From contig CP170561.1 of NCBI GenBank assembly GCA_042701975.1, forward strand, positions 62,001-126,000: a stretch of DNA of 64,000 bases, in the 5' to 3' direction. The stretch comes from JAFALK01 sp042701975. GTDB taxonomy: Bacteria > Pseudomonadota > Gammaproteobacteria > Burkholderiales > Burkholderiaceae_C. Under the pieces are notes generated by a model. It did not search any database. It saw nothing but the letters and a program-made list of their open reading frames with translations, and was not told where the DNA came from. A program made the translations under genes and the position numbers. The stretch's first letter is position 1; every line of letters starts with the position of its first letter. Of this stretch, positions 49,919 through 57,181 are shown piece by piece.

Positions 49919-50707
49919 TCAGAAGAGCCCAGCAGGCTCCGCTTCCTGGTCCCAAGACCAGATCACCAGCTCCTTCCGCTCGGCCTGTCTGGCCCCGCCG
50001 CCGACCGTGTAGTTGATGTCGAACGACTCCATGTGGAAGCCTTTAAAGCACTCCCTGATCGCCGGGTGGTCGTTGATGCTGACCATCGCTTTGCCCTTGA
50101 TCCTGCGCATCAGCTCGGCCATCGCCTCGTACTCTTTGAACGGGAAATCGACGCCGTAGCCCTCGGTTTCCCAATACGGCGGATCCATGTAGAAGAACGT
50201 ATGCGGCCGGTCGTATTGCTCCATGCACGCCTTCCAGTGCCGGTTCTCGATGTACGTCGTCGATAGCCGAAGGTGGGCCGAGCTGAGCTGCTCCTCGATC
50301 CGCAGCAGATTGATGGGCGGCGCCGTCGTCGCCGTGCCCCAGGTCTGCCCTTCCACCTTGCCCCCGAAGCAGTGCTGCTGGAGGTAGAAGAAGCGCGCCG
50401 CGCGCTGCACGTCGGTCAGCGTCTCTGGCGGGGTGTCCTGGATCCACTTGAACAGCTCGCGGCTGGACAGCGCCCATTTGAATTGGCGGATGAACTCTTC
50501 GAGGTGAACCTTGACAACGCGGTAGAGGTTCACCAACTCGCCGTTCACGTCGTTGATCACCTCGACCTTGGCGGGCGGCCTGAGGAAGTACAGCGCCGCG
50601 CCGCCAGCGAAAAGCTCCACGTAGCACTCGTGCTGCGGGAAGCGGGGAATGAGCTTTTCGGCCAGGCGTCTCTTGCCGCCGATCCAGGGAATGATGGGTT
50701 GAGCCAT
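49919..50707 (-). CDS. Phage DNA adenine methylase (D12 class)
   Basis: A 262-residue N6-adenine methyltransferase. The SAM-binding motif is near the N-terminus (PIIPWIGGKRRLAEKL, then YVELFAGGAALYFLRPPAKV) and the catalytic DPPY motif is in FFYMDPPYW. No restriction enzyme gene is beside it, so it is an orphan phage methylase, probably protecting phage DNA from host restriction or acting in regulation. It is the last gene of the prophage before the tRNA genes and lies apart from the tail genes by a 151-bp gap. Confidence 0.92.
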   Translation of the reverse strand: MAQPIIPWIGGKRRLAEKLIPRFPQHECYVELFAGGAALYFLRPPAKVEVINDVNGELVNLYRVVKVHLEEFIRQFKWALSSRELFKWIQDTPPETLTDVQRAARFFYLQQHCFGGKVEGQTWGTATTAPPINLLRIEEQLSSAHLRLSTTYIENRHWKACMEQYDRPHTFFYMDPPYWETEGYGVDFPFKEYEAMAELMRRIKGKAMVSINDHPAIRECFKGFHMESFDINYTVGGGARQAERKELVIWSWDQEAEPAGLF

Positions 50708-50760
50708 TTGTGGGTCCAGGTGGTCTTACACTCGCCCCGCCTCCCGGGAGGTAGGTAGGG

Positions 50761-50810
50761 CCTTGGCTGGGCTCACAGGTTTCGTCTGTGGGTTTGGTGG
50801 CCAGCCAAGG
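50761..50810. other. Perfect 10-bp inverted repeat with nested hairpin
   Basis: CCTTGGCTGG (50761-50770) and CCAGCCAAGG (50801-50810) are perfect inverse complements. The 30-base loop holds a second stem CACAG/CTGTG (50774-50778 and 50786-50790). It lies in the only sizeable gene-free gap (50708-50858) of the phage segment, between the last tail-side gene and the methylase. It could be a terminator without a T-tract, a small RNA or a protein-binding site. Confidence 0.6.
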
Positions 50811-50858
50811 TGGTGGAACACCGAGGCTGGTCGCCCTGCTTCTATATGGGTCGGGCCG

Positions 50859-51173
50859 CTACTCCGTCTTGGCCACGAACTTGATGATCCGCGTGAGCTT
50901 GCGGGTCGGCGATTGGTTCGTCTGGATGGTGCAAGCCACCTCGAAGACCTTGCCTTCGTCGGTGCCGGCGTCCATGGACAGCAGCGCGCGCACGACGCCG
51001 CTGTCTTGAGCGTCTTCAAGCTTGGTCATGCCCGCCGGCACGACGAACGAATAGCCGGCGACGTTGGCCCCGACGCCGAGCTTGGCCAGCTTGGCGGTCC
51101 AGTCCCAGAAGAAGTCGTCTTTGTCGCCTGGCGCAAGCGGGTACGGCTGCCTGATTTGCTTTTGCGTGCTCAT
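50859..51173 (-). CDS. Small phage protein resembling fibre-tail adaptor proteins
   Basis: A 104-residue protein (begins MSTQKQIRQPYPLAPGDKDD). The pattern of a FFWDWTAKL start, a VRALLSMDAGTDEGKVFEVA middle and a CTIQTNQSPTRKLTRIIKF end recalls the small beta-sandwich adaptor proteins that join fibres to phage tails. The match is by eye and weak. It follows the 24-residue-repeat protein gene by 11 bp. The ATG at 51173 gives a complete domain; a much longer open frame upstream lies in the wrong frame across the neighbouring gene. Confidence 0.55.
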   Translation of the reverse strand: MSTQKQIRQPYPLAPGDKDDFFWDWTAKLAKLGVGANVAGYSFVVPAGMTKLEDAQDSGVVRALLSMDAGTDEGKVFEVACTIQTNQSPTRKLTRIIKFVAKTE

Positions 51174-51184
51174 GGGTGAGTCCT

Positions 51185-52072
51185 TTAAACGAAGAGCGTG
51201 TGGCCTTCGTAGCCAACGATCAGCGTGGTCGACGCGGCGTCGATGAACAGCGTGCGGCCCACGCCTGAAGGCACCACTGCCGGAGCAGGCACATGGCCCG
51301 TCAGCACCAGGTGGCCAGTCGATGGCGCCACGAACTGATTCCGCGTCGAGCTGACCAGCGGCGCATAGCCATGCAGCACCAGGTGGCCGCTCGAAGGCGC
51401 CACGCTCTGATTGGCCGTCCGCGTCACCGTCGGCACATGACCGGCCAGCACGAGGTGGCCAACAGCCGGCGCCACGACCTGCGAGTTGCCCTGCTGGATC
51501 GAAGGCACATAGCCCGTCAGCACAGCGTGGCCCACGCTCGGCTTCACCGACTGGTTGGCCGTCTGAGAGACAGTCGGCACACGGCCGGTGAAGAGCAGGT
51601 GGCCGGCGCTCGGCAGCACCTGCTGATTGCCTGTCTGTGAAACGGTCGGAACACGCCCGGTCAGGATCAGGTGGCCGACGCCAGGCTGCACCTGCTGGTT
51701 GCCCGACTGGCTGATCGTCGGCACACGGCCAGTCAGCGTCAGATGCCCGGTTGAAGGCGCCACCTTCTGGTTGGCGGTCTGGGCAATGCTCGGTACGCGG
51801 CCGGTGAGCACCAGGTGGCCAGCGCCAGGCGCAACGGATTGATTCGCCGTCGCACTGACAACGGGCACGTGGCCGGCCAGGCTGAGATGGCCAGCGCTTG
51901 GCGCCACCTGGTTGTTGCCCGACTGCGTGATCGCCGGGCTGTAGCCAGCGAGGACCAGCGCCCCCTTGCTCGGCTGGACTGTCTGCGCGCCCGAGCCACC
52001 CGATCCGCCGGAGTCGAGCGAGTAGCCCGTGCCCCATGGCCCGGTGCCGAATGGCCTGGTGCCGAAGGCCAT
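51185..52072 (-). CDS. Phage protein with ten tandem 24-residue repeats
   Basis: A 295-residue protein. After a Gly-rich start (MAFGTRPFGTGPWGTGYSLD), residues 32-271 are ten consecutive 24-residue repeats of the form VxPSxGHLVLTGxVPxVSQT followed by xNQx. A short C-terminal unit ends in GYEGHTLFV. The regular strand-turn pattern suggests a repetitive beta structure such as a fibre shaft or beta-solenoid. It stands next to the adaptor-like gene and after J, in the fibre region of the phage. No receptor-binding domain was recognised. Confidence 0.75.
   Translation of the reverse strand: MAFGTRPFGTGPWGTGYSLDSGGSGGSGAQTVQPSKGALVLAGYSPAITQSGNNQVAPSAGHLSLAGHVPVVSATANQSVAPGAGHLVLTGRVPSIAQTANQKVAPSTGHLTLTGRVPTISQSGNQQVQPGVGHLILTGRVPTVSQTGNQQVLPSAGHLLFTGRVPTVSQTANQSVKPSVGHAVLTGYVPSIQQGNSQVVAPAVGHLVLAGHVPTVTRTANQSVAPSSGHLVLHGYAPLVSSTRNQFVAPSTGHLVLTGHVPAPAVVPSGVGRTLFIDAASTTLIVGYEGHTLFV
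51260..51979 (-). repeat. Ten tandem 72-bp repeats in a phage gene
   Basis: Ten in-frame 72-base units encode the 24-residue repeats of the phage gene above. They differ at many positions but keep the GHLVLTG and VP cores, so copy number could change by recombination. Confidence 0.9.
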
Positions 52073-52075
52073 TGC

Positions 52076-52555
52076 TTAGACCGGCCAGCCCACGTTGATG
52101 TCGAAGGCCGTGATCGCTTCGAACGAATCCAGCGCGGTCAGCGCAGCCTCGATGGCATTCGAGGCGTCGCGCACTGCCTTGGCCTCGTCCCAGATCGCCT
52201 GGAGCATGGACACCTCGGCCGCCTCGTCATCTGTCAGCGCCCGAGAGAACCGAATCAGGTTCAGCTCGTTCATGCGGGCATTGCAGTTGGACTGCTTCCA
52301 CTCCGGCAGGAAGCCGAGGATCTTGACGCGAGCCAGTTCCTTCACGGCCGCGATGATCGGCGCACGAGCATCAGCAAGGGAGTAGCTGTCGATGATCTCC
52401 TGCACGGCAACGTCATCGCTGCTCACCCACGTATGCACAGTGACCGGATCGCCATCCTCGCGCGCCTCTTCGCACGAATCGCAACGCAGCCAGTGGCCAG
52501 CCGCCGCGATGGCAGCGTGCAAGGCCGCCCCCTTCTCGATGTAGATGATGCTCAT
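52076..52555 (-). CDS. Phage protein of unknown function, possibly tail-fibre assembly
   Basis: A 159-residue protein not assigned with certainty. A CDSCEEAREDGDPVTVHTWV segment near the N-terminus holds a C-x2-C pair. The second half (MNELNLIRFSRALTDDEAAE, then VSMLQAIWDEAKAVRDASNA) is helical and recalls tail-assembly chaperones. It sits three bases before the repeat-protein gene, as such chaperones often lie beside their fibre. Confidence 0.5.
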   Translation of the reverse strand: MSIIYIEKGAALHAAIAAAGHWLRCDSCEEAREDGDPVTVHTWVSSDDVAVQEIIDSYSLADARAPIIAAVKELARVKILGFLPEWKQSNCNARMNELNLIRFSRALTDDEAAEVSMLQAIWDEAKAVRDASNAIEAALTALDSFEAITAFDINVGWPV

Positions 52556-52562
52556 GGTGTGC

Positions 52563-53462
52563 TCAGGAAACGATGGGCAAGACCATCGGGGGGAAGTTGG
52601 ACGACAGCTTCGTGTAGCCGGTGATCGCAGGCCCAGCGCTCGGCAACGCTGCCCAACCGGCAGTCACTGCGGCGCCAGACAAGAAGCCGATGCGATCGAC
52701 CATCGACCCGGTCTCCATCCCCATTGCGCCAGGTTCGCAGGTCGGCGAGTTGTTGTAGCCGTCGACATAGATCGACACGCTGGAACACAGCAAGAAGCCC
52801 AGGTAGCCGCGCGGGCGGATTGCTCCGGCCGAGAGGGTCCCGTTCTTCTCTCCCGTGGTGTTCGGCGCGATGTCGGTGGTGCGGCCAAGTAGGTTCCCGA
52901 GTTGGCCGTTTGCCTTCAGGGCGTATACGCCGAGCTGGAGGCGATCCGAGCCCGTGCCGCCAGCGGTTCTGATCCAGCAAGACAGCCCAGTGATCGGGCG
53001 TCCACCCTTCCATTCAAGGATTGCCCACGTCGGCGTGTTGGCTGCGATGAAGACCGAGTTGCCGGAAATGGGCGTGAGGCCTGCCGGCGCAATCCTCTTG
53101 ATGCCGAATGCGCTCTGGACTGCCGGGATCGTCGCGGCGAAGTCATAGGGCATCGGGTGCAGGAAGACGCGCTTGGTGCCTGCAGCCAGGGCTAGGGTGG
53201 TGCCAATCTCGGTCCAGGTATCGGTGCTTGGGTCGTACACCGATTCATTGGCGTCGCGCTCCAATGTGAGCGTGGCGCTGAGATAGCCCTTTCCGCAGGC
53301 CAGCGGGCCGCCCGTGGCCGGGTTCTCGATGACGTACCCACAGTAGCTGTTCAGCCCTCCCACCATCGCATTGATCGTCGGAAAGCCCGTCATAGCCGCC
53401 AGCGTGAGCGCGATTGCGCCCTCGGTGGCGGTGGTCATCATTGCGAACTGGAAGTTCTGCAC
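52563..53462 (-). CDS. Phage structural-type protein of unknown function
   Basis: A 299-residue protein, MQNFQFAMMTTATEGAIALT at the start, rich in Gly, Ala, Ser and Thr, with beta-type patterns such as VFIAANTPTWAILEWKGGRP and LQLGVYALKANGQLGNLLGR. No family was recognised. Composition and position among fibre-region genes suggest a tail accessory or baseplate-type protein. Confidence 0.55.
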   Translation of the reverse strand: MQNFQFAMMTTATEGAIALTLAAMTGFPTINAMVGGLNSYCGYVIENPATGGPLACGKGYLSATLTLERDANESVYDPSTDTWTEIGTTLALAAGTKRVFLHPMPYDFAATIPAVQSAFGIKRIAPAGLTPISGNSVFIAANTPTWAILEWKGGRPITGLSCWIRTAGGTGSDRLQLGVYALKANGQLGNLLGRTTDIAPNTTGEKNGTLSAGAIRPRGYLGFLLCSSVSIYVDGYNNSPTCEPGAMGMETGSMVDRIGFLSGAAVTAGWAALPSAGPAITGYTKLSSNFPPMVLPIVS

Positions 53463-53472
53463 CGTCAGCTCC

Positions 53473-53931
53473 TTAGGTGATGTCGAACCAGCCCTGCGCC
53501 GGGCAGGAGTGCGTCAGCGTGTTGCCGTTTGTCGTTGGGGGCTTGTCGGCCGGCGTGGTGTCGACCACGAAGTAGCCGATCACCGGATTGGTCATGCCCC
53601 AGAGCGTGCCGATGACCAGGATGACGCCGTAGCGGTGGGCCGGGATGTCTGCACCCGTGGCCGCCCACGCCACATCCGAGCTGGAGAACTTGTAGCCGCC
53701 AGCGATGGCCGTGGCCACCATCGACGCAAGCGCTTTGCCCTGGGCGATGTAGCCGCCAACAGCCGCAATCTCGTTGGCCGAGACATCAGCCCAGACCGAG
53801 TGACCCGTGACGGATGCATCGGGCGAATAGCCGCTGCCCACCAGCGCGAGCTTCACGGTCGCGCCGATCAGGTCGTTCAATCGGAAGTTGGCCTTGTTCT
53901 TTGCGTACAGCGTTACGGTACCGGCAGCCAT
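53473..53931 (-). CDS. Phage protein of unknown function
   Basis: A 152-residue protein starting MAAGTVTLYAKNKANFRLND, with GATVKLALVGSGYSPDASVT and HRYGVILVIGTLWGMTNPVI. No family was recognised. The pattern is like small phage tail or decoration proteins. It starts three bases after the end of a 48-residue gene and is followed by the 299-residue gene after 10 bp. Confidence 0.55.
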   Translation of the reverse strand: MAAGTVTLYAKNKANFRLNDLIGATVKLALVGSGYSPDASVTGHSVWADVSANEIAAVGGYIAQGKALASMVATAIAGGYKFSSSDVAWAATGADIPAHRYGVILVIGTLWGMTNPVIGYFVVDTTPADKPPTTNGNTLTHSCPAQGWFDIT

Positions 53932-53934
53932 GGC

Positions 53935-54081
53935 TTAGCCCTCCTGAGTCTGGTTGGAGGCCGCCGCGCGTTCCAGGGCGGCCTCGTGGAAGGTGAGCGC
54001 GTTCTGCAGCGCTTCCTTCGTGTGCGGTTCGTCGGATGCGAGAGCCATGGCCTCGCGGATCTTGGTGCTCAGTTCGTCCAC
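53935..54081 (-). CDS. Small helical phage protein, GTG start
   Basis: A 48-residue protein starting at a GTG (MDELSTKIREAMALASDEPH) and ending in AAASNQTQEG. A strong ribosome binding site AAAGGAG lies five bases before the GTG, overlapping the stop codon of the gene upstream. The Ala/Glu-rich sequence suggests one or two helices. Function unknown. Confidence 0.6.
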   Translation of the reverse strand: MDELSTKIREAMALASDEPHTKEALQNALTFHEAALERAAASNQTQEG

Positions 54082-54092
54082 GTCGTTCTCCT

Positions 54093-54386
54093 TTAAATCG
54101 AGCCCCGAGCGAATCTCGCGGTCTCTTCGATTTCCATCTCGCCGTCTCGGAGCATCAGCACGTGCGTGACACCCCAGTCGTTCATCAGCTTGCGGGCCAC
54201 ATCGGCAAAGTCGCGCCTGGTCAGCGCCCGCCCTTCCTTGCGCAGTGCCGAGTGGATGTATGCAAACCCACCGCCCAGCACTTCAACCTGCAGCGTCGCT
54301 GCGTAGGGCACCTGCGCCTCGAACCCACCAGGCGGCAGCAGCCGGCCGGTCAGGCTCGTGACTTGGAGGTGCCACTCCAGTTCCAT
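54093..54386 (-). CDS. Small phage protein of unknown function
   Basis: A 97-residue protein (MELEWHLQVTSLTGRLLPPG start, ALTRRDFADVARKLMNDWGV middle, acidic MEIEETARFARGSI end). No family was recognised. It starts one base after the stop of the lytic transglycosylase gene, so it may belong to the lysis genes. Confidence 0.55.
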   Translation of the reverse strand: MELEWHLQVTSLTGRLLPPGGFEAQVPYAATLQVEVLGGGFAYIHSALRKEGRALTRRDFADVARKLMNDWGVTHVLMLRDGEMEIEETARFARGSI

Positions 54387-54387
54387 G

Positions 54388-55353
54388 TCAGCCCAGCGCC
54401 GCCCTGTACTTCGGAGCGCGGACCTCGATCACATCGCTCACGTGGTGCCGGTTGATGTCGCATGCACTGCGGCCGGCGTATAGCGCCTGGCGCGACTTCA
54501 GGCACTTCAGCTCCACGTGGCCTGTCCAGCGCTGCGGATCGCAACCCTTGGCCAGGCCGCAGGCCATGCGCTCCTTCTGCAAGCCATCCAGGCCGCCGTT
54601 GTAGGCAGCGTCGGCCATGCGCTGACGCTCCAGAGGATCGCGCACCATGGCCAGGCTGCGGTACAGGTCGCGGGTCATCAGGACCACGGCGCGCAGCTGC
54701 AGGTCGGGCCGCTGGTAGACGTTGGCCCAGCTCAGCTCGCTCAGATCTGCGCTCTTTTCACGCAGACCTGCGTATCTCGCACGCAGTTCACTGAGCTTGT
54801 CGAAGCGCTGGCGGCCGTCGGCCGACCAGGCGCGAGTGAGCTGCGGCATGCCGGCGCCCTCCTCCCTGTCGGACTTCAGCCTGGCGGCCGGCGACCAGCA
54901 CATGGCGCTCTTGAGCGTCGAGCAGCTCTCATGCTCGACCAGGCCGCCGAGGTACGACGGCATCGGCGCGTCGGGCCACAGCGCGCGCTGCTCGGCCGCC
55001 AGCACAGGCAGCATGCGTTGAGCAGCTGCAGGCGGTGCAAGCGTGTCGGCCTGGGCCGCGCGCCCAAAGAGGCCGATGAGCCCATAGAGCACGATGGCCA
55101 TGGCCAGGACCAGCACGGCCGCGCCCACTGGATGCTGCTGGCCCTTCATGAAGAGCTGACGGGCATCCGCCTCGGGATAGTCGAATAGTGCCTTCCTGGC
55201 CAGGTGGGCCAGCAGCACGGCGACGATGACCTTGACGGTCCAGAGCAGCCACAGGGCCGTGCTCTGGCCACCGTCCGGGTCCATGAAACACAGGGCGCCC
55301 AGCACGAGTGCGGAGCCGCCAGCGGTGAAGAGGTATCGGAAGCGCAGTCTCAC
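54388..55353 (-). CDS. Membrane-anchored lytic transglycosylase (phage endolysin-like)
   Basis: A 321-residue protein starting at GTG 55353. Three hydrophobic segments lie at about 8-23, 32-52 and 77-97. After these comes an SLT-like domain with the probable catalytic Glu140 (GGLVEHESC), EGAGMPQLTRAWS, and AAYNGG near residue 265. Such proteins cleave peptidoglycan between MurNAc and GlcNAc. Phage endolysins are usually soluble or have one signal-anchor segment, so the triple-membrane N-terminus is unusual and may combine holin and lysin roles. The GTG start agrees with the small gene that ends two bases before it. Confidence 0.75.
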   Translation of the reverse strand: MRLRFRYLFTAGGSALVLGALCFMDPDGGQSTALWLLWTVKVIVAVLLAHLARKALFDYPEADARQLFMKGQQHPVGAAVLVLAMAIVLYGLIGLFGRAAQADTLAPPAAAQRMLPVLAAEQRALWPDAPMPSYLGGLVEHESCSTLKSAMCWSPAARLKSDREEGAGMPQLTRAWSADGRQRFDKLSELRARYAGLREKSADLSELSWANVYQRPDLQLRAVVLMTRDLYRSLAMVRDPLERQRMADAAYNGGLDGLQKERMACGLAKGCDPQRWTGHVELKCLKSRQALYAGRSACDINRHHVSDVIEVRAPKYRAALG

Positions 55354-55355
55354 GT

Positions 55356-55529
55356 TCACTCCTTCGTGGTCGGGTCGCGGCGCAGGCAACCAGGTGCGCC
55401 GGCAGGTTTAAAGTTCCCGCCGCGCACGTCGGCGGTCAGGGGCCGACGGTTGCCACACACCGCCCGGCCGCATTCCGCCACGCCAGGGCGCTTGCAGATG
55501 CTGCAGATGGGTGTGGTGCTCGGCGTCAT
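55356..55529 (-). CDS. Small cysteine-rich phage protein
   Basis: A 57-residue frame too short for many gene finders. It begins MTPSTTPICSICKRPGVAEC, then GRAVCGNRR, and ends CLRRDPTTKE. Six cysteines, including C-x2-C and C-x4-C pairs, suggest a zinc-binding knuckle. It lies in the gap between a lipoprotein gene and the lytic transglycosylase gene, and its stop is two bases before the GTG of the latter, as expected for a real gene in this packed operon. Function unknown. Confidence 0.6.
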   Translation of the reverse strand: MTPSTTPICSICKRPGVAECGRAVCGNRRPLTADVRGGNFKPAGAPGCLRRDPTTKE

Positions 55530-55543
55530 GGCGTTGGCGGCTC

Positions 55544-55756
55544 TCAGGGCGTGCAGAGCAGCGGCGGCGCGATGTCGTCGAACGACGTCGCGTCGGGGTT
55601 GGGGACGCAGCGATGGCAGCGGGCTTCGCCTCGGCAGGCGACCTCGTCCACGCCACGGCCGTGCAGGCTGCGCTTGGGGGTCGATGCGGGGCCAGCAGTA
55701 CAGCCGGCCAGGCTGGCCAGCACTACGGCGAGGATCAGGGCGTTGAGCGGTTTCAC
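55544..55756 (-). CDS. Small phage lipoprotein, possibly spanin-like
   Basis: A 70-residue protein with a lipoprotein signal (MKPLNALILAVVLASLAGCT, lipobox LAGC) and a short Cys-containing mature part. Its size and placement near the lysis gene recall the outer-membrane spanin Rz1, but Rz1 is normally Pro-rich and nested in Rz, which is not the case here. It overlaps the gene before it by ATGA. Confidence 0.6.
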   Translation of the reverse strand: MKPLNALILAVVLASLAGCTAGPASTPKRSLHGRGVDEVACRGEARCHRCVPNPDATSFDDIAPPLLCTP

Positions 55757-56121
55757 GGCTGGGGCACTCCTTCTTCAGGGTTGGGAGGGACGGGGTCTTC
55801 CATCGCGGCCAAGGTCAGCGCCAGCACCGCTGGTGCGGCGTTGGACTGCTCGTCTGCAATGGCGTTCTTGAGGTAGCTGGCGCCGGCACAGGTCAGCAGC
55901 GGGTAGACCTGGTCGCGCGCGTCGGCCACGAGCGCGCTGAAGGGCAGCACGACGTACTCGTGCCAAAGCGGCGGGCAACCATCGTCGCGCGCCTGCTTGT
56001 CTCGATAGACGCCAACAGCGACCGTCAGGATCTTTGCGTCGCAGTCCACTTCGTACTTGCGGATGCGGTGGTATTCGCCTTCGGCGCGGCCAGGGGTCTG
56101 ATAGGGCTTGATGAGTGCCAT
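55753..56121 (-). CDS. Phage protein of unknown function
   Basis: A 122-residue protein (MALIKPYQTPGRAEGEYHRI start, SALVADARDQVYPLLTC middle, VPPNPEEGVPQP end). No family was recognised. It lies eight bases after the preceding phage gene and overlaps the lipoprotein gene by ATGA. Possibly a tail accessory protein encoded downstream of J. Confidence 0.55.
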   Translation of the reverse strand: MALIKPYQTPGRAEGEYHRIRKYEVDCDAKILTVAVGVYRDKQARDDGCPPLWHEYVVLPFSALVADARDQVYPLLTCAGASYLKNAIADEQSNAAPAVLALTLAAMEDPVPPNPEEGVPQP

Positions 56122-56129
56122 GTCGTGTC

Positions 56130-56903
56130 TCAGTAGTTGGAGAGGTCGACCACGCCGAACGTCTGCGCCGGTCGGGCGTAGGCGAGGTAGCCGGTCGCGC
56201 CCGTGTAGCTCGGGCGTTCGGTGCCGAGCCAGAGCACGCGGCGCTCCAAGTTCCCACCGGACGTCCTGCACCACGCGTACTGGTAGTAGGAGGTGGGCTC
56301 GGCGTCGCCGTCACTCAATGCGTCCGCACTACCGACCGGAGTGCCGATCACGCCCGGGATCGAAATGCCGCTGGGCGGCGCTGCGTTGTCGGCGTTGAAG
56401 CCGGCGTCGCTACCCGAACTCCAGCCAATGCCGAGCTGGAACTCGCCGCTGGCCGCTGGGAAGGAGGTCTTGCCCCTCAACCACATGGGCTTCTGGCCCA
56501 TGTCGAAGGTCACCACGCCATTGGAGTCCCAGAGCCTTTGGCTCCACGTCTGGCCAGAGGACGCCATCGTGCAGAAGACATAGATGTCAGGCGTCATCAC
56601 GGCAAGCGAAGACACCGCACATCCGAAGACCTCGATGCGCCAGTTGCCGCCGCCCAAGGCCACGACATCCCGCACGCGCATGAGGCGATCCGTCGCGGGC
56701 CTGCAGATGGCCAACGGCGGAATGGAGTCGCTGCCGGTGTTGACCACGTACTGGTAGGGCAGCAGCTGAGAGGGAGTGCCTCCGCTTGTCGCAATCGATC
56801 CATTCACCGATGGCGACGGGCGGCTCAGATAGCGGAAGCCAGGCACGTCCGCATCCAGCACCAGCTCGCCGGAGGGGTTCTTGAGTCGCAGGCCGATGGT
56901 CAT
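56130..56903 (-). CDS. Phage protein of unknown function downstream of tail-tip J
   Basis: A 257-residue protein (MTIGLRLKNPSGELVLDADV start, then PGFRYLSRPSPSV). The beta-rich sequence with ATDRLMRVRDVVALGGGNWR and IEVFGCAVSS resembles small tail-tip accessory proteins that follow J in many siphoviruses, but no named family was recognised. The ATG at 56903 overlaps the stop of the preceding gene by ATGA, which decides the start over a longer frame. Confidence 0.6.
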   Translation of the reverse strand: MTIGLRLKNPSGELVLDADVPGFRYLSRPSPSVNGSIATSGGTPSQLLPYQYVVNTGSDSIPPLAICRPATDRLMRVRDVVALGGGNWRIEVFGCAVSSLAVMTPDIYVFCTMASSGQTWSQRLWDSNGVVTFDMGQKPMWLRGKTSFPAASGEFQLGIGWSSGSDAGFNADNAAPPSGISIPGVIGTPVGSADALSDGDAEPTSYYQYAWCRTSGGNLERRVLWLGTERPSYTGATGYLAYARPAQTFGVVDLSNY

Positions 56904-57181
56904 GCGACAAACACCAGGTAACGCCCCGTTGGCTCGCCAGGGCTGGAGCGCGGCATCGTCACGCGCGGATAGCCCAGCGCGTAATCCACAGACGCAACAA
57001 GATCTCCGGTAAGCGACGTCGCCCAGGCGGTGAGGCCGGCGTACTGCGGGTACGTCTTGACCAGGTTCGCCGAGCCGTCGTAGCCCGCTGCGGGCAGATC
57101 GACCAGGCAGCCGCCGACCACCTGGTCGCTGTCGAACATCACAGCGCCCGTGCTCCACCAAAGCTTCATGGCGACGGTCAT
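56900..57181 (-). CDS. Small phage protein of unknown function after J
   Basis: A 93-residue protein (MTVAMKLWWSTGAVMFDSDQ start, GEPTGRYLVFVA end). It overlaps J by ATGA at its start and the next gene by ATGA at its end. Function unknown; probably part of the tail tip. Confidence 0.55.
   Translation of the reverse strand: MTVAMKLWWSTGAVMFDSDQVVGGCLVDLPAAGYDGSANLVKTYPQYAGLTAWATSLTGDLVASVDYALGYPRVTMPRSSPGEPTGRYLVFVA

Noticed and set aside
51260..51979. Regular 72-bp repeats considered as a CRISPR array
   Set aside because: Repeats are in frame, imperfect and coding; there are no spacers and no cas genes.
54082..54096. Recurring TTTAAAGGAG-like strings at phage gene borders considered as operators
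   Set aside because: They are explained by TAA stop codons running into ribosome binding sites.
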